41,817 nucleotides of DNA from a virus: positions 1 to 41,817 of IMG/VR virus record IMGVR_UViG_3300031274_000005; one strand, written 5' to 3'. Positions within the stretch are counted from its first letter, which is position 1, and each line of letters begins with the position of its first letter. Positions 1-6,562 of this stretch are shown here, in pieces. Both the position numbers and the translations under genes were made by a program. Under the pieces are notes generated by a model that had not been told where the DNA came from, searched no databases, and was given only the letters and a program-made list of their open reading frames with translations.

Positions 1-60
1 GGATATCGTGACTTATTCCCTCAAAAAACCTGGACAACTTTTCCCCTCCCCGCGCCGCCG
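1..60. repeat. 60-bp direct repeat, left copy (cassette boundary)
   Basis: This stretch is identical, base for base, to 40297-40356; identity stops at base 61 (t against c). It marks the boundary where cassette A at the left end and cassette B at the right end diverge. The 60 bp may be the assembler overlap, a true conserved flank of a variable locus, or both. It lies just downstream of the terminator of cassette A. Confidence 0.95.
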
Positions 61-114
61 TCCGCGCCAGGCCCATCGGCATTATGTGTGTGCGCCGGTT
101 CATGCGCCGGGGAA

Positions 115-151
115 TCAAAAAGCGTCTGCATACACCGTACCATGCAGACGC
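115..151 (-). terminator. Intrinsic terminator ending cassette A
   Basis: On the minus strand a perfect 10-bp stem (GCGTCTGCAT with ATGCAGACGC, 122-131 and 142-151) with a 10-nt loop is followed directly by TTTTTGATT. It lies about 30 bp past the stop of the last gene of the minus-strand run, so it should end leftward transcription. Cassette B has a terminator of different sequence at the same relative position. Confidence 0.85.
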
Positions 152-182
152 GGATAACCGCGCACTACCGCGCAAAAGGCGT

Positions 183-491
183 TTAGCCGGTTAGGGCAAG
201 GCGTTCTTCTTGGACAAGGATCAGGCGTTCGGGGATTACCCAGCCCGCATAGGGACCGCCGGGCCGGGCGACTTCCCCGATATGCTCCAGGTGGGATAGC
301 TCAAGCTGAATGGTGCGGGTTGACCAGCCCACGGCAGCAGCGATGGCCGTTGAAGACGCATGGCCGTTCCGGCTGTTGAGGCAGAGATCGGGGATGACAT
401 TTAGGATGGCAAGCTGGCGCTCGGTCAGGACGATCTTATTCTCGCTGATGAAATAGCGCCGACGGCAGTACGGACAACGAACATTAGGCAT
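183..491 (-). CDS. CxxC-winged-helix regulator, cassette A allele
   Basis: A 102-residue protein with an N-terminal CPYC knuckle (residues 6-9) followed by a helix-turn-helix region around residues 45-75 (AAAVGWSTRTIQLELSHLE). It is a diverged counterpart of the protein at 40769-41056: same length class, same N-terminal CxxC, same HTH core and a shared C-terminal segment of the type PxGxxxGW. The start is ATG, directly abutting the previous gene (TAAATG), with a GGAGG ribosome site about 11 bp upstream. Last gene before the terminator of cassette A. A DNA-binding regulator is inferred; its target is unknown. Confidence 0.7.
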   Translation of the reverse strand: MPNVRCPYCRRRYFISENKIVLTERQLAILNVIPDLCLNSRNGHASSTAIAAAVGWSTRTIQLELSHLEHIGEVARPGGPYAGWVIPERLILVQEERLALTG

Positions 492-683
492 TTACCAATA
501 CCTCCAAACCACCCGCCAGCCCGCATCAGTATATATTGTGTGTTGCCACATCATATGGATGAAGTCGGCAGTGTTATCTTTCCTTGCTTTTTCTCTCTCA
601 ATCGGGTCGTGGAGGGTTGCCCCCTCCACGGTAAGCCCAAACCAGATCACAATTTTGGGCCGCTCATTCCAGCGTTGCATCAT
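492..683 (-). CDS. Small hypothetical protein, cassette A
   Basis: A 63-residue protein rich in Trp and Arg at its C-terminus. It is not recognised. Its start overlaps the stop of the preceding gene (ATGA; a second ATG follows at 680), and its stop abuts the ATG of the regulator downstream. A GGAGGTATTGGT ribosome-site sequence lies before it, and the same sequence precedes the regulator gene. No counterpart is seen in cassette B, so it is specific to this allele. Confidence 0.6.
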   Translation of the reverse strand: MMQRWNERPKIVIWFGLTVEGATLHDPIEREKARKDNTADFIHMMWQHTIYTDAGWRVVWRYW

Positions 684-892
684 TTACCAATACCTCCGCT
701 ATCCTCACCCTCTTTGTAGGCTCTTATCCGATCCTTCGGGGCAGCCCCCGGTATCGTCACCGGGATAGGCGGATCGAAGTCGCGGTTCACGCCCCGGTAA
801 TCAAACCACCACCAACCCATGCGAAACTCGCGCAATTTAACGGGTATCTCTTCTCCGGCATCGTTTGTCCAAATGGCATCGTATGCGTCCAT
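680..892 (-). CDS. Small conserved protein straddling the cassette boundary
   Basis: A 70-residue protein with an aromatic core (FRMGWWWFDYRG near residues 24-35). Its N-terminal half lies in the 105-bp repeat that is identical at the right contig end; its C-terminal half differs from the right-end copy but stays similar (both reach a GGIG motif). The ATG sits in a TGATG overlap with the gene before it; an in-frame GTG one codon earlier is possible. Function unknown. The cassette joins the core genome inside this gene. Confidence 0.75.
   Translation of the reverse strand: MDAYDAIWTNDAGEEIPVKLREFRMGWWWFDYRGVNRDFDPPIPVTIPGAAPKDRIRAYKEGEDSGGIGK
759..863. repeat. 105-bp direct repeat, left copy (cassette boundary)
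   Basis: Identical to 41713-41817, the last 105 bases of the window. Upstream of it (below 759) the two copies are only similar. With the 60-bp repeat it brackets the variable cassette on the core side. Confidence 0.95.
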
Positions 893-1164
893 CACTCACC
901 CTCCACCCACTCATCATTAACCAATTCAAACGCCGCCACCACCTCGCCTGCCCGCAAAAATCGGACATGCGTACCCTCCGGGCATCCGATTCGCCTGTCC
1001 CCATCGTCGTAAATAGCGGGGATGAGAATATAGGGACGATTGAATAGGATGGCATACGAGATGTTTTGTATCCAAAGAAGCTCGATATATGTGACCGACC
1101 AGCCGGGCAGCCAGTCAACAATTGCCCTTCCGGGCCACGGGCCGGGCCATTCATTTATCGTCAT
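892..1164 (-). CDS. Small protein with C-terminal WVE motif
   Basis: A 90-residue protein of unknown function. The C-terminal part (FELVNDEWVEGE) resembles the end of the cassette B protein at 41058-41387 (LVNGEWVEM) and a segment of 1863-2096 (FEFCGGQWVEH), so these look like members of one small family. Its start forms an ATGA overlap with the upstream gene and its end a TGATG overlap with the next, which suggests translational coupling. Confidence 0.7.
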   Translation of the reverse strand: MTINEWPGPWPGRAIVDWLPGWSVTYIELLWIQNISYAILFNRPYILIPAIYDDGDRRIGCPEGTHVRFLRAGEVVAAFELVNDEWVEGE

Positions 1165-1607
1165 CGTGCCTTGATTGCCTCGATAAATTCCTTGAGCTGT
1201 GCACCCACATGGAACACCGCGTAATATTGCCCATCCGAGTCGCGTCCGGCCTGGAAGTACTCCATATCGTAATTCTCGCTCAACTCAATCGCCCGCTCCA
1301 GCCCGTTCCGATCGTCATAGAGCACCAGATTCCAGGCGTTGCCGAAGTCATCAAGGGAGATCACCTCATAGGTCATGTGGGGTTCTTTGTCGAGCAGCGG
1401 CTTCAGGAAGAACAAGCCCGCCAACACGAATAGGCCCAGGGCGCTGAGGGTCACCGCTCCCACCAGGAAGGCCAGCGTAACCGCCCGGACTGGCACGGTC
1501 ATATAGACGCGGTAGAGCACCAGGCCGAAGATGGTGAGCACCATCAGGCCCGCGAGAACCGCATACCCCTTATCCATGATATCATGTATCAGCTTGTCCA
1601 TCGTCAT
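1161..1607 (-). CDS. Two-pass membrane protein
   Basis: A 148-residue protein with two clear hydrophobic segments (about residues 15-35 and 42-68) separated by a short positively charged turn, then a soluble C-terminal domain of about 75 residues. The topology suggests a hairpin in the membrane with both ends on one side. Not recognised as a known holin or exclusion protein. Start ATG 1607 has a GAGGGG site 4 bp upstream; ATG 1601 (10 bp) is the alternative. It overlaps the 3' end of the preceding gene. Confidence 0.7.
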   Translation of the reverse strand: MTMDKLIHDIMDKGYAVLAGLMVLTIFGLVLYRVYMTVPVRAVTLAFLVGAVTLSALGLFVLAGLFFLKPLLDKEPHMTYEVISLDDFGNAWNLVLYDDRNGLERAIELSENYDMEYFQAGRDSDGQYYAVFHVGAQLKEFIEAIKAR

Positions 1608-1860
1608 TATTCCCCTCTTTCAGCGACGCCCGGAGTTGAAACATCAATTTGTTGAGATCGGGATGATAGAAGCCGCTAGTCTCCGCAAAGTAGATGCTTT
1701 GTATTTTGTCTGCGATAGTCGCAATTTCTTCAAGTTGCTCTAGCCGCTCGAATCGCTCCCTAATTGTTGAAAGAAGTTCCCATAGCTCTGGCATGGAATG
1801 CTCCTTATCGATACTATCAAGATGAAATTTCCCCGTTGGGTCAGTCCAATGTATTGACAT
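1582..1860 (-). CDS. Small helical hypothetical protein
   Basis: A 92-residue protein with long predicted helices (LSTIRERFERLEQLEEIA region). No family recognised. ATG 1860 is preferred because GGGGGAGG lies 6 bp upstream; ATG 1866 would overlap the stop of the preceding gene as ATGA but has no spacing from that site. Part of the unbroken minus-strand run of tiny early genes. Confidence 0.65.
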   Translation of the reverse strand: MSIHWTDPTGKFHLDSIDKEHSMPELWELLSTIRERFERLEQLEEIATIADKIQSIYFAETSGFYHPDLNKLMFQLRASLKEGNNDDGQADT

Positions 1861-1862
1861 TG

Positions 1863-2096
1863 TCATCCTCCCCCAGTACCGCCCACCTGGATTATATTGA
1901 CCAGAAACGCATAGGCTTGAGTATGTTCAACCCATTGCCCGCCACAGAACTCAAATGCTAAATAGTCATCACCCTGCCGCCATGCCATTAGCGATCCCTC
2001 GGCAACATCGGGTAGAGTCGCGGCATTCCCTGGCTCCATAAAATCGGCCAGGCACAGGTTACACGCCTCGGCGTGTTCTTTCACTGATAGGATCAT
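1863..2096 (-). CDS. Small protein with CxxC and WVE motif
   Basis: A 77-residue protein with CNLC near residues 12-15 and the segment FEFCGGQWVEH, which resembles the ends of the proteins at 892-1164 and 41058-41387. Function unknown. GGAG lies 8 bp before the ATG, which overlaps the previous stop (ATGA). Confidence 0.65.
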   Translation of the reverse strand: MILSVKEHAEACNLCLADFMEPGNAATLPDVAEGSLMAWRQGDDYLAFEFCGGQWVEHTQAYAFLVNIIQVGGTGGG

Positions 2097-2326
2097 CGTT
2101 CAACTCCTCCGTTTAATCCGCCCGATTCAACCGGGACGGTTAAGCCAAGGCCACCCAGCGTCTTGTCCCAATCTATATCTCTCGCAAACAGATCGCCTAA
2201 TGCAATCACCAGACCATCAAAGGCACGGCTCATGCGATCTATCCATACAGCCGGATCGGAATGTAACTGCCATAACCAGACGGCAATTAGCGGAAGCATC
2301 AGCACACAGACGAACATGAATATCAT
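2093..2326 (-). CDS. Small single-pass membrane protein
   Basis: A 77-residue protein with one hydrophobic N-terminal segment (about residues 2-19) followed by a soluble tail. The ribosome site is strong: AGGAGG with 5 bp to the ATG. It follows the metallophosphoesterase gene by 9 bp. Function unknown. Confidence 0.7.
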   Translation of the reverse strand: MIFMFVCVLMLPLIAVWLWQLHSDPAVWIDRMSRAFDGLVIALGDLFARDIDWDKTLGGLGLTVPVESGGLNGGVER

Positions 2327-2335
2327 CTCATCCTC

Positions 2336-3304
2336 CTATGCCGCATCGGCCAGCCGCAGCGCCGGGCGGGCGGCGGCGGCGCGCTGCTCCAACTCGTCGA
2401 ATACCCGCCCCCAGTCCGTGAAGGGCGACGGCCCGTAGACATGCGGAAAGCCATCGACGAGCGCCGTAAAGCCCGTTTGCATCCCGGCCTTTTTGCTGGC
2501 GCGCATCTTGACATAGGCCATCTTATCCACATCAAACAGGCCGCCATTGTCAACCAGGATGTAATGCTTGTACCTATCGTACCCGATAGCCAGGTGGTGC
2601 TGGTGGCCCATGATGACGTGCGCCTGGTACTTCTGTGCATACCAGTTAGCCTGCCAGAGCTGGTTGACGCTGTAGTCGGTGCCATGACAGACGAACCAAC
2701 GCCCGTTGGGCGTATCAATCGTGCAATGGTCGAAGTTGCTGACCGTGAGTTTGTCCGAGGCGGCGATCAGGTTCATCAGGTGATCCATATCCATCTGGCC
2801 GGTGTGGAGCTTGAGGAACCGGTCTTCATGGTTTCCGGGAAGATAGACGATCCGGTCAAAGTAAAACAGCCAATCGGCGAGCAGCGCCGCCGCTGCCTTC
2901 AACTCCTGGCTGGCCGTCGGGAGTTGCACGAGCACCGGATAGGTGCTGGCCCAATCAAGGTTGAGTAGGTCGCCGTTGATGAGTAGCTGCCTGATGCCAT
3001 GCAGCTCGGCCACCGGCACGACGAGCCGCGCCATGTCAAGGTCGGTCGTCGGGGCCTGCACGTCCGATATGACGACCCAATCGCCGTCAAGGCTCAAGGG
3101 CTTGCCCAGGACAACCTCAAACAAGGCGGGGTGCTCTTCCGGTGCGCCCTGGAGCGTCTGCTCATACCGCCAGATACGCCCGGCGCACTGCCCATAGGTC
3201 AGGCCGAACAGCGCCCCGACCTCACGCTTGGACTTCTTGCTGCCCTTCCAAACGCCATACAGGAATTCGCCGGTCAGGTCTGGTGCTTCATTGTCGTCAT
3301 TCAA
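2336..3304 (-). CDS. Calcineurin-like metallophosphoesterase with N-terminal HTH
   Basis: A 322-residue protein. The N-terminal ~45 residues look like a homeodomain-type HTH (KREVGALFGLTYGQCAGRIW). The rest carries the metallophosphoesterase signatures in order: SDVQ (metal ligand replacing DxH), NGDLL, PGNHEDR, CHG and GHQHH. Such phage enzymes are metal-dependent phosphodiesterases or nucleases. Substrate unknown. AGAGGTGA lies a few bases before the ATG; an octamer repeat lies just upstream. Confidence 0.88.
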   Translation of the reverse strand: MNDDNEAPDLTGEFLYGVWKGSKKSKREVGALFGLTYGQCAGRIWRYEQTLQGAPEEHPALFEVVLGKPLSLDGDWVVISDVQAPTTDLDMARLVVPVAELHGIRQLLINGDLLNLDWASTYPVLVQLPTASQELKAAAALLADWLFYFDRIVYLPGNHEDRFLKLHTGQMDMDHLMNLIAASDKLTVSNFDHCTIDTPNGRWFVCHGTDYSVNQLWQANWYAQKYQAHVIMGHQHHLAIGYDRYKHYILVDNGGLFDVDKMAYVKMRASKKAGMQTGFTALVDGFPHVYGPSPFTDWGRVFDELEQRAAAARPALRLADAA

Positions 3305-3322
3305 GTATCACCTCTTTGGCCG

Positions 3323-3352
3323 TGCCGCTATGCCGCTATGCCGCTATGCCGG
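3323..3352. repeat. Tandem octanucleotide repeat
   Basis: The unit tgccgcta occurs three times in tandem (3323-3330, 3331-3338, 3339-3346) and is followed by a partial copy. It covers the stop codon of the ASCH gene and the short leader of the metallophosphoesterase gene. Confidence 0.9.
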
Positions 3353-3772
3353 TTCCGGCTCCGGGACCTGCTCGAGCTCCAAGACCCAGACGGCGGGTTT
3401 GTCTTCTACGCGGCAGCCGGGCCTATTGTTGATTTCATTCCACGCTTCAAAAAAGTGGTCTCTCGGTTCCATATAGACGCCATAACCACAAAGACCCGCG
3501 AAGCCCTCTGCGACAGCATCCGCTTCCGTGATGTCCTGAACCCGCTCCTTGCGGATCGCCGTGATCTTGATGCGCCCGACGGCGGGCTTGCCGCGTCCGG
3601 GCTGGACGGCGTAGGTGCGGCCTACCTGCCACTTGATGCGTGTTCCATAAAAAACAGTATCAATAGCCAATTCGGGGCCATCACAAAATTCCCAGTGCTC
3701 CGGCTTTACGATCCGCCGGGTCTGGGTCTTCTGCCCGGCGAGCACCTTCTCCCATGTGTACTGAAAGATCAT
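3344..3772 (-). CDS. ASCH-domain protein
   Basis: A 142-residue protein with the ASCH (PUA-like fold) signature near the N-terminus (EKVLAGQKTQTRRIVK) and further pattern residues GRTYAVQPGRGKP and GRIKITAIRKERVQDI. ASCH proteins are RNA- or modified-nucleoside-related; this short stand-alone form is frequent in phages. The ATG at 3772 follows the previous stop by one base. The stop lies in the octamer repeat. Confidence 0.85.
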   Translation of the reverse strand: MIFQYTWEKVLAGQKTQTRRIVKPEHWEFCDGPELAIDTVFYGTRIKWQVGRTYAVQPGRGKPAVGRIKITAIRKERVQDITEADAVAEGFAGLCGYGVYMEPRDHFFEAWNEINNRPGCRVEDKPAVWVLELEQVPEPEPA

Positions 3773-3773
3773 G

Positions 3774-4004
3774 TCACTCCTCGCTTTCCGCCGCCTCACG
3801 GCGCGCCTTCTCTTCGGCCAACAGCCGCTTGTGTTCTGAGTCGCTGTTATCCTCCCATCCTTCTGGGACAGCATCAAACCAGCGTATCTCAGAGCGCGCA
3901 TGAAGGACGGGGTTGTATGTTCCACCCCACGCCCGCCAGCGCTTATGCATCTTGCTGTAGTAGTAATAGGCTGGCCCATAGAATGAGATTTGAGTTTTGC
4001 TCAT
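3774..4004 (-). CDS. Small hypothetical protein
   Basis: A 76-residue protein with a Tyr-rich start (YYYYSK) and a charged helical end ending in ESEE. The upstream RusA-like protein ends similarly (ESEEQ), and the two 3' ends share the sequence tcctcgctttccgccgcc, so this junction may have arisen by short-homology joining. Start overlaps the previous stop as ATGA. No function recognised. Confidence 0.65.
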   Translation of the reverse strand: MSKTQISFYGPAYYYYSKMHKRWRAWGGTYNPVLHARSEIRWFDAVPEGWEDNSDSEHKRLLAEEKARREAAESEE

Positions 4005-4390
4005 TGTTCCTCGCTTTCCGCCGCCGCAGCGGCCTTGATGCTCACCAACACGCCGGGCTTATGCATCCGCCCGGCCTTCCGCGACCTTAGCCGCAGCTCC
4101 GCGACGTGCTGCCAGCCGTCATCCTGGAGCACGCCCGCATACACCAGCCCATCCAGGATCGCCTTGGCGAAGTTGTCCGGGTCCAGCGGGCGCACTGCCC
4201 AGGCTGTCATCGTCACCACCACCGGCCCCGGAAACGGGTCGATGGGACAGCCCAGCTTCTCCAGCACCGCGCCCCAGACCTGGGTGTGGACCTCATCAGC
4301 CAGCGCCGCCCGCTTCGACCAATGCGGCGTCGAATAGAACCGGTTCGCCGAGATGAGCGCCGACGGCGGCAGCCACAGGTCGAGGGTCAC
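4001..4390 (-). CDS. rusA: RusA-like Holliday junction resolvase
   Basis: A 129-residue protein. The C-terminal half has the RusA signature DPDNFAKAILDGL followed by GVLQDDGW, with the Asp residues that bind metal in this family, and its size matches RusA (~120). In phages such enzymes resolve branched DNA during replication or packaging. The start is GTG in a GTGA overlap with the upstream zinc protein. Confidence 0.88.
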   Translation of the reverse strand: MTLDLWLPPSALISANRFYSTPHWSKRAALADEVHTQVWGAVLEKLGCPIDPFPGPVVVTMTAWAVRPLDPDNFAKAILDGLVYAGVLQDDGWQHVAELRLRSRKAGRMHKPGVLVSIKAAAAAESEEQ

Positions 4391-4674
4391 GCCGCCTCCT
4401 CGGCCCGCTGCCGGGCCGCTATCGTCTCTTTGGTGAGGATCCGCTTCAGCAGCTCCCGATGGCTCGTCCTGCTGGGGTTCGCGTCTGTCAGCCAGACCAG
4501 GTGGCAATTCCAGCAGAGGAGCGCGGGGTGCTCCCCGTGTGCATAATCCATCAAGGGGTTGCCGCACTCCGGGCAGGTGGCGATACCCTTGTTCCCGATA
4601 TGGATCATCGCGGCCTCCGTGGGCAGCCTGTCGGCCAGCGCGAACCCCTCCGGCGGGGTGAAGTCGGGCATCAT
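4387..4674 (-). CDS. Zinc-ribbon protein
   Basis: A 95-residue protein with two knuckles, CPECG (about residue 34) and CWNC (about residue 54), forming a likely zinc ribbon, then a basic helical tail. It sits between the initiator and the RusA-like gene and overlaps both by 4 bases, so a DNA-transaction role is likely, but no specific function is recognised. Confidence 0.72.
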   Translation of the reverse strand: MMPDFTPPEGFALADRLPTEAAMIHIGNKGIATCPECGNPLMDYAHGEHPALLCWNCHLVWLTDANPSRTSHRELLKRILTKETIAARQRAEEAA

Positions 4675-5762
4675 GCGATCTGCTCCTTGGGCCGGGGCCG
4701 GTTGTGCCCGGCCGTCTGCGGCGCGGGCGTGCCCAGGCGGGCGTCCGGCTCGCCGGGCTTGCGCCGGGCGGCCCCATTGATTATCTCGAACCGTATGTCC
4801 GCCTCCTCGTCCGTTACCGCCCGCACGGCCCGCAGAATCACATCGTAAAGTCGGCCCCCCAATACTTTTTGGGCCTCGACCCGATCCACGCCCACCCGGA
4901 AATATTCGTCCTCAAGCCCCAGGAACACTGCGCTGCTCAGCCAGGAGTCATACGTCTCCTGAGGGAGTTGTGTCTTGAGAATGGCGGCGATCTCCTGCCA
5001 CTTCCCCTCGCCCTCAATCAGGACGCGCAGCGGCGGCGGTTCGGGGGCGGGTGGGTCGGCGTAGTCGGGGATGTCGTATTTTCGCGCCAACTTCTTCTCT
5101 AACGAAATCGGCGCTTTGGGTGGCTTGCCTTCCGCCTTGCACCCCTTGAGTGTCGCCTCGATGTATCGGATGTTGCGGGCGTTGCGCTCGGCGGCCACCT
5201 CGATGGCCTGGCGCGTCCATTCTTCGCCGTAGGTATCGAGCAAATCGCCCAGGTCGTCGCCGATGATTGGCGTCAAGGGGCCAATGTTCGCTTCGTAAAG
5301 GGCAAAGACGGTGGCGGATGATTCTTTTTCTTTCTTCTTAGTTTCTTTCTTTTCTTTAATGTCGTTCCCAGATTGGTTACCCTCCTCCACCGCTGGCAGT
5401 GGACTAGGGTCACCGGCTGTGGTTACCTTAGTCTCCTGATCGACGCTAGTAACCTTAGTATCCTGGTTACCTTCCTCCACTACTAGTGAGTAGACGAAAG
5501 ATTGGCCGCGTGGCTCCCGTTTTATTGTTTGGCGCTCGATCCCTTTATCGATTCCGGCCTTGATACTTTTGCGGGATAGCCCCGTCATTTTTTCGAGGTC
5601 GGTATAGCTCAATTGATGCGCGGGGCGATGCCAACCGAACGTTTCCCGGCAGATTGCAAGCGTAACCTTTAGCTCGGCTACGTTCATGTCGGCCAGATGC
5701 TCATCAAATAATACGTTGGGCATCTGTGTATAGTTCGGCCTGTCGATGGTCTTCTTGGTCAC
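4671..5762 (-). CDS. Replication initiator: RepO-like N-domain, DnaD-like domain, DnaA-N-like domain
   Basis: A 363-residue protein. Residues ~1-100 look like a phage replisome organiser N-terminal winged helix (QMPNVLFDEHLADM, LSYTDLEKMTGLSRKSI). A low-complexity linker (~100-150) follows. Then comes a DnaD/DnaB2-like segment (YGEEWTRQAIEVAAERNA, RYIEATLKG) and a C-terminal DnaA domain I-like segment (LPQETYDSWLSSAVF, RFEII). It should bind the origin and recruit the helicase or its loader. The start is GTG in a GTGA overlap, with GGGGG upstream. The linker DNA contains the candidate origin. Confidence 0.85.
   Translation of the reverse strand: MTKKTIDRPNYTQMPNVLFDEHLADMNVAELKVTLAICRETFGWHRPAHQLSYTDLEKMTGLSRKSIKAGIDKGIERQTIKREPRGQSFVYSLVVEEGNQDTKVTSVDQETKVTTAGDPSPLPAVEEGNQSGNDIKEKKETKKKEKESSATVFALYEANIGPLTPIIGDDLGDLLDTYGEEWTRQAIEVAAERNARNIRYIEATLKGCKAEGKPPKAPISLEKKLARKYDIPDYADPPAPEPPPLRVLIEGEGKWQEIAAILKTQLPQETYDSWLSSAVFLGLEDEYFRVGVDRVEAQKVLGGRLYDVILRAVRAVTDEEADIRFEIINGAARRKPGEPDARLGTPAPQTAGHNRPRPKEQIA
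5319..5480. other. Candidate replication origin inside initiator gene
   Basis: An AT-rich pyrimidine tract (5320-5360, a single G in 41 bases) lies next to a cluster of GGTTACC-type repeats: 5375-5381, 5408-5414 (GGTCACC), 5421-5427, 5449-5454 (GTAACC) and 5465-5471. Two are extended to ggttacc[ct]tcctccac and two share aaccttagt or ggttaccttagt with tcctg. Position in the linker between the two ends of an O-like initiator mirrors the lambda origin inside gene O. Inferred from layout. Confidence 0.55.
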
Positions 5763-6382
5763 GTTGCCCCCTTGCTTGAATTGCAGCGACGACAAGATAA
5801 AACGAGATTATCTAGGTTGTCACTTCCTCCCCGGTATCGAGATATGACGTGATCGACTGTCGCCATGTGATCATTCATGAAATCTATTTCGTTTCGGTTG
5901 CCTGTCCCGTTTGGCGCGATCAAGTCCCACAATGCCGACAGTGGCATTAGCCAGGTGCCACAGTAATGACAGGTCATGCCATCGCGGAGCGCGATCTGCG
6001 CTCCATAACGCTCAAAATAAGAACCTGTATCTGAATAATCTATGTCCTGATTGTGATAGCCACCCCGTATAAGCACCTTATCGATTGTTTCCTGTCGGGA
6101 CTCTTCGCTTAGGCCGCTCAAAACCCCATAGAGCGGCGCGTGGTTGCCGGGTCTCCGGTATTGATAAAGATCGCCGCATTCAATCAACCTCTTTATGTTG
6201 TTAGCGACAGCTCGCGGACTCATTCCTGCCATCTCCGAAAGCCTCCAGGTCGGCAGGCAAACAGTGCCGTCTTTGTCGGTCTGCCAAGCAATAGCCAGTA
6301 ACACCAATAATGTTGTACTGTTTTCGCATAGATGGCTATCCCAGGCCCGTCGATATACAACCTCGTTGACTTCCTCACTCAT
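5759..6382 (-). CDS. Winged-helix protein with C-terminal HNH nuclease
   Basis: A 207-residue protein. Residues ~20-80 form a winged-helix replication-type domain (LPTWRLSEMAGMSPRAVANNIKRL is the HTH region). Residues ~135-207 are an HNH nuclease: CHYC, then DHVISRYRGGSDNLDN, then CRRCN as the second zinc knuckle. It is directly upstream of, and overlaps, the initiator gene (GTGA). It could be a homing-type nuclease fused to a DNA-binding domain, or a replication-associated nickase. ATG 6382 has GGAGG at 6 bp. Confidence 0.85.
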   Translation of the reverse strand: MSEEVNEVVYRRAWDSHLCENSTTLLVLLAIAWQTDKDGTVCLPTWRLSEMAGMSPRAVANNIKRLIECGDLYQYRRPGNHAPLYGVLSGLSEESRQETIDKVLIRGGYHNQDIDYSDTGSYFERYGAQIALRDGMTCHYCGTWLMPLSALWDLIAPNGTGNRNEIDFMNDHMATVDHVISRYRGGSDNLDNLVLSCRRCNSSKGAT

Positions 6383-6528
6383 CATCTGCCTCCGTTCGGA
6401 TACGCCAAAGGCCCGCATCGAAGCTGTTCGTTGCTACACAAGCAGCCGAGGGATTTTGTCCCTTCGATGCGGGCCTTTCGCCCGAACATATAAAAACCCC
6501 TCTCGCAGGCACTTGTGTAGCACCCACC
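6383..6528 (-). promoter_or_regulatory. Structured leader with two overlapping long inverted repeats
   Basis: Intergenic DNA before the HNH gene. Pair B is perfect over 17 bp (6407-6423 with 6462-6478); pair A is perfect over 11 bp (6432-6442 with 6512-6522). They interleave, so the RNA can form one or the other, or a pseudoknot. A small hairpin GGGA-TCCC and a further TGTTCG/CGAACA pair lie between. The ribosome site GGAGG is just 3' of stem B. Confidence 0.6.
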
Positions 6529-6558
6529 ATTGTACCGCGCCCGGCGCGGCGGGGCAAA
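6529..6558 (-). promoter_or_regulatory. Possible promoter for HNH-initiator genes
   Basis: On the minus strand TTTGCC, 18 bp, TACAAT. The -10 is good and the -35 poor. It would start transcription near 6521, at the first arm of the structured leader. Confidence 0.35.
6540..6557. repeat. 18-bp direct repeat, copy 1
   Basis: The 18-bp sequence beginning cccggcgcggcg is repeated exactly at 7280-7297. The two copies bracket the methyltransferase gene at 6563-7306. Confidence 0.9.
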
Positions 6559-6562
6559 CCGA

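Noticed and set aside
2999-4090. Long plus-strand reading frame of 363 residues
   Set aside because: It lies opposite the ASCH and metallophosphoesterase genes, whose motifs are clear; it has no ribosome site and no recognisable domain.
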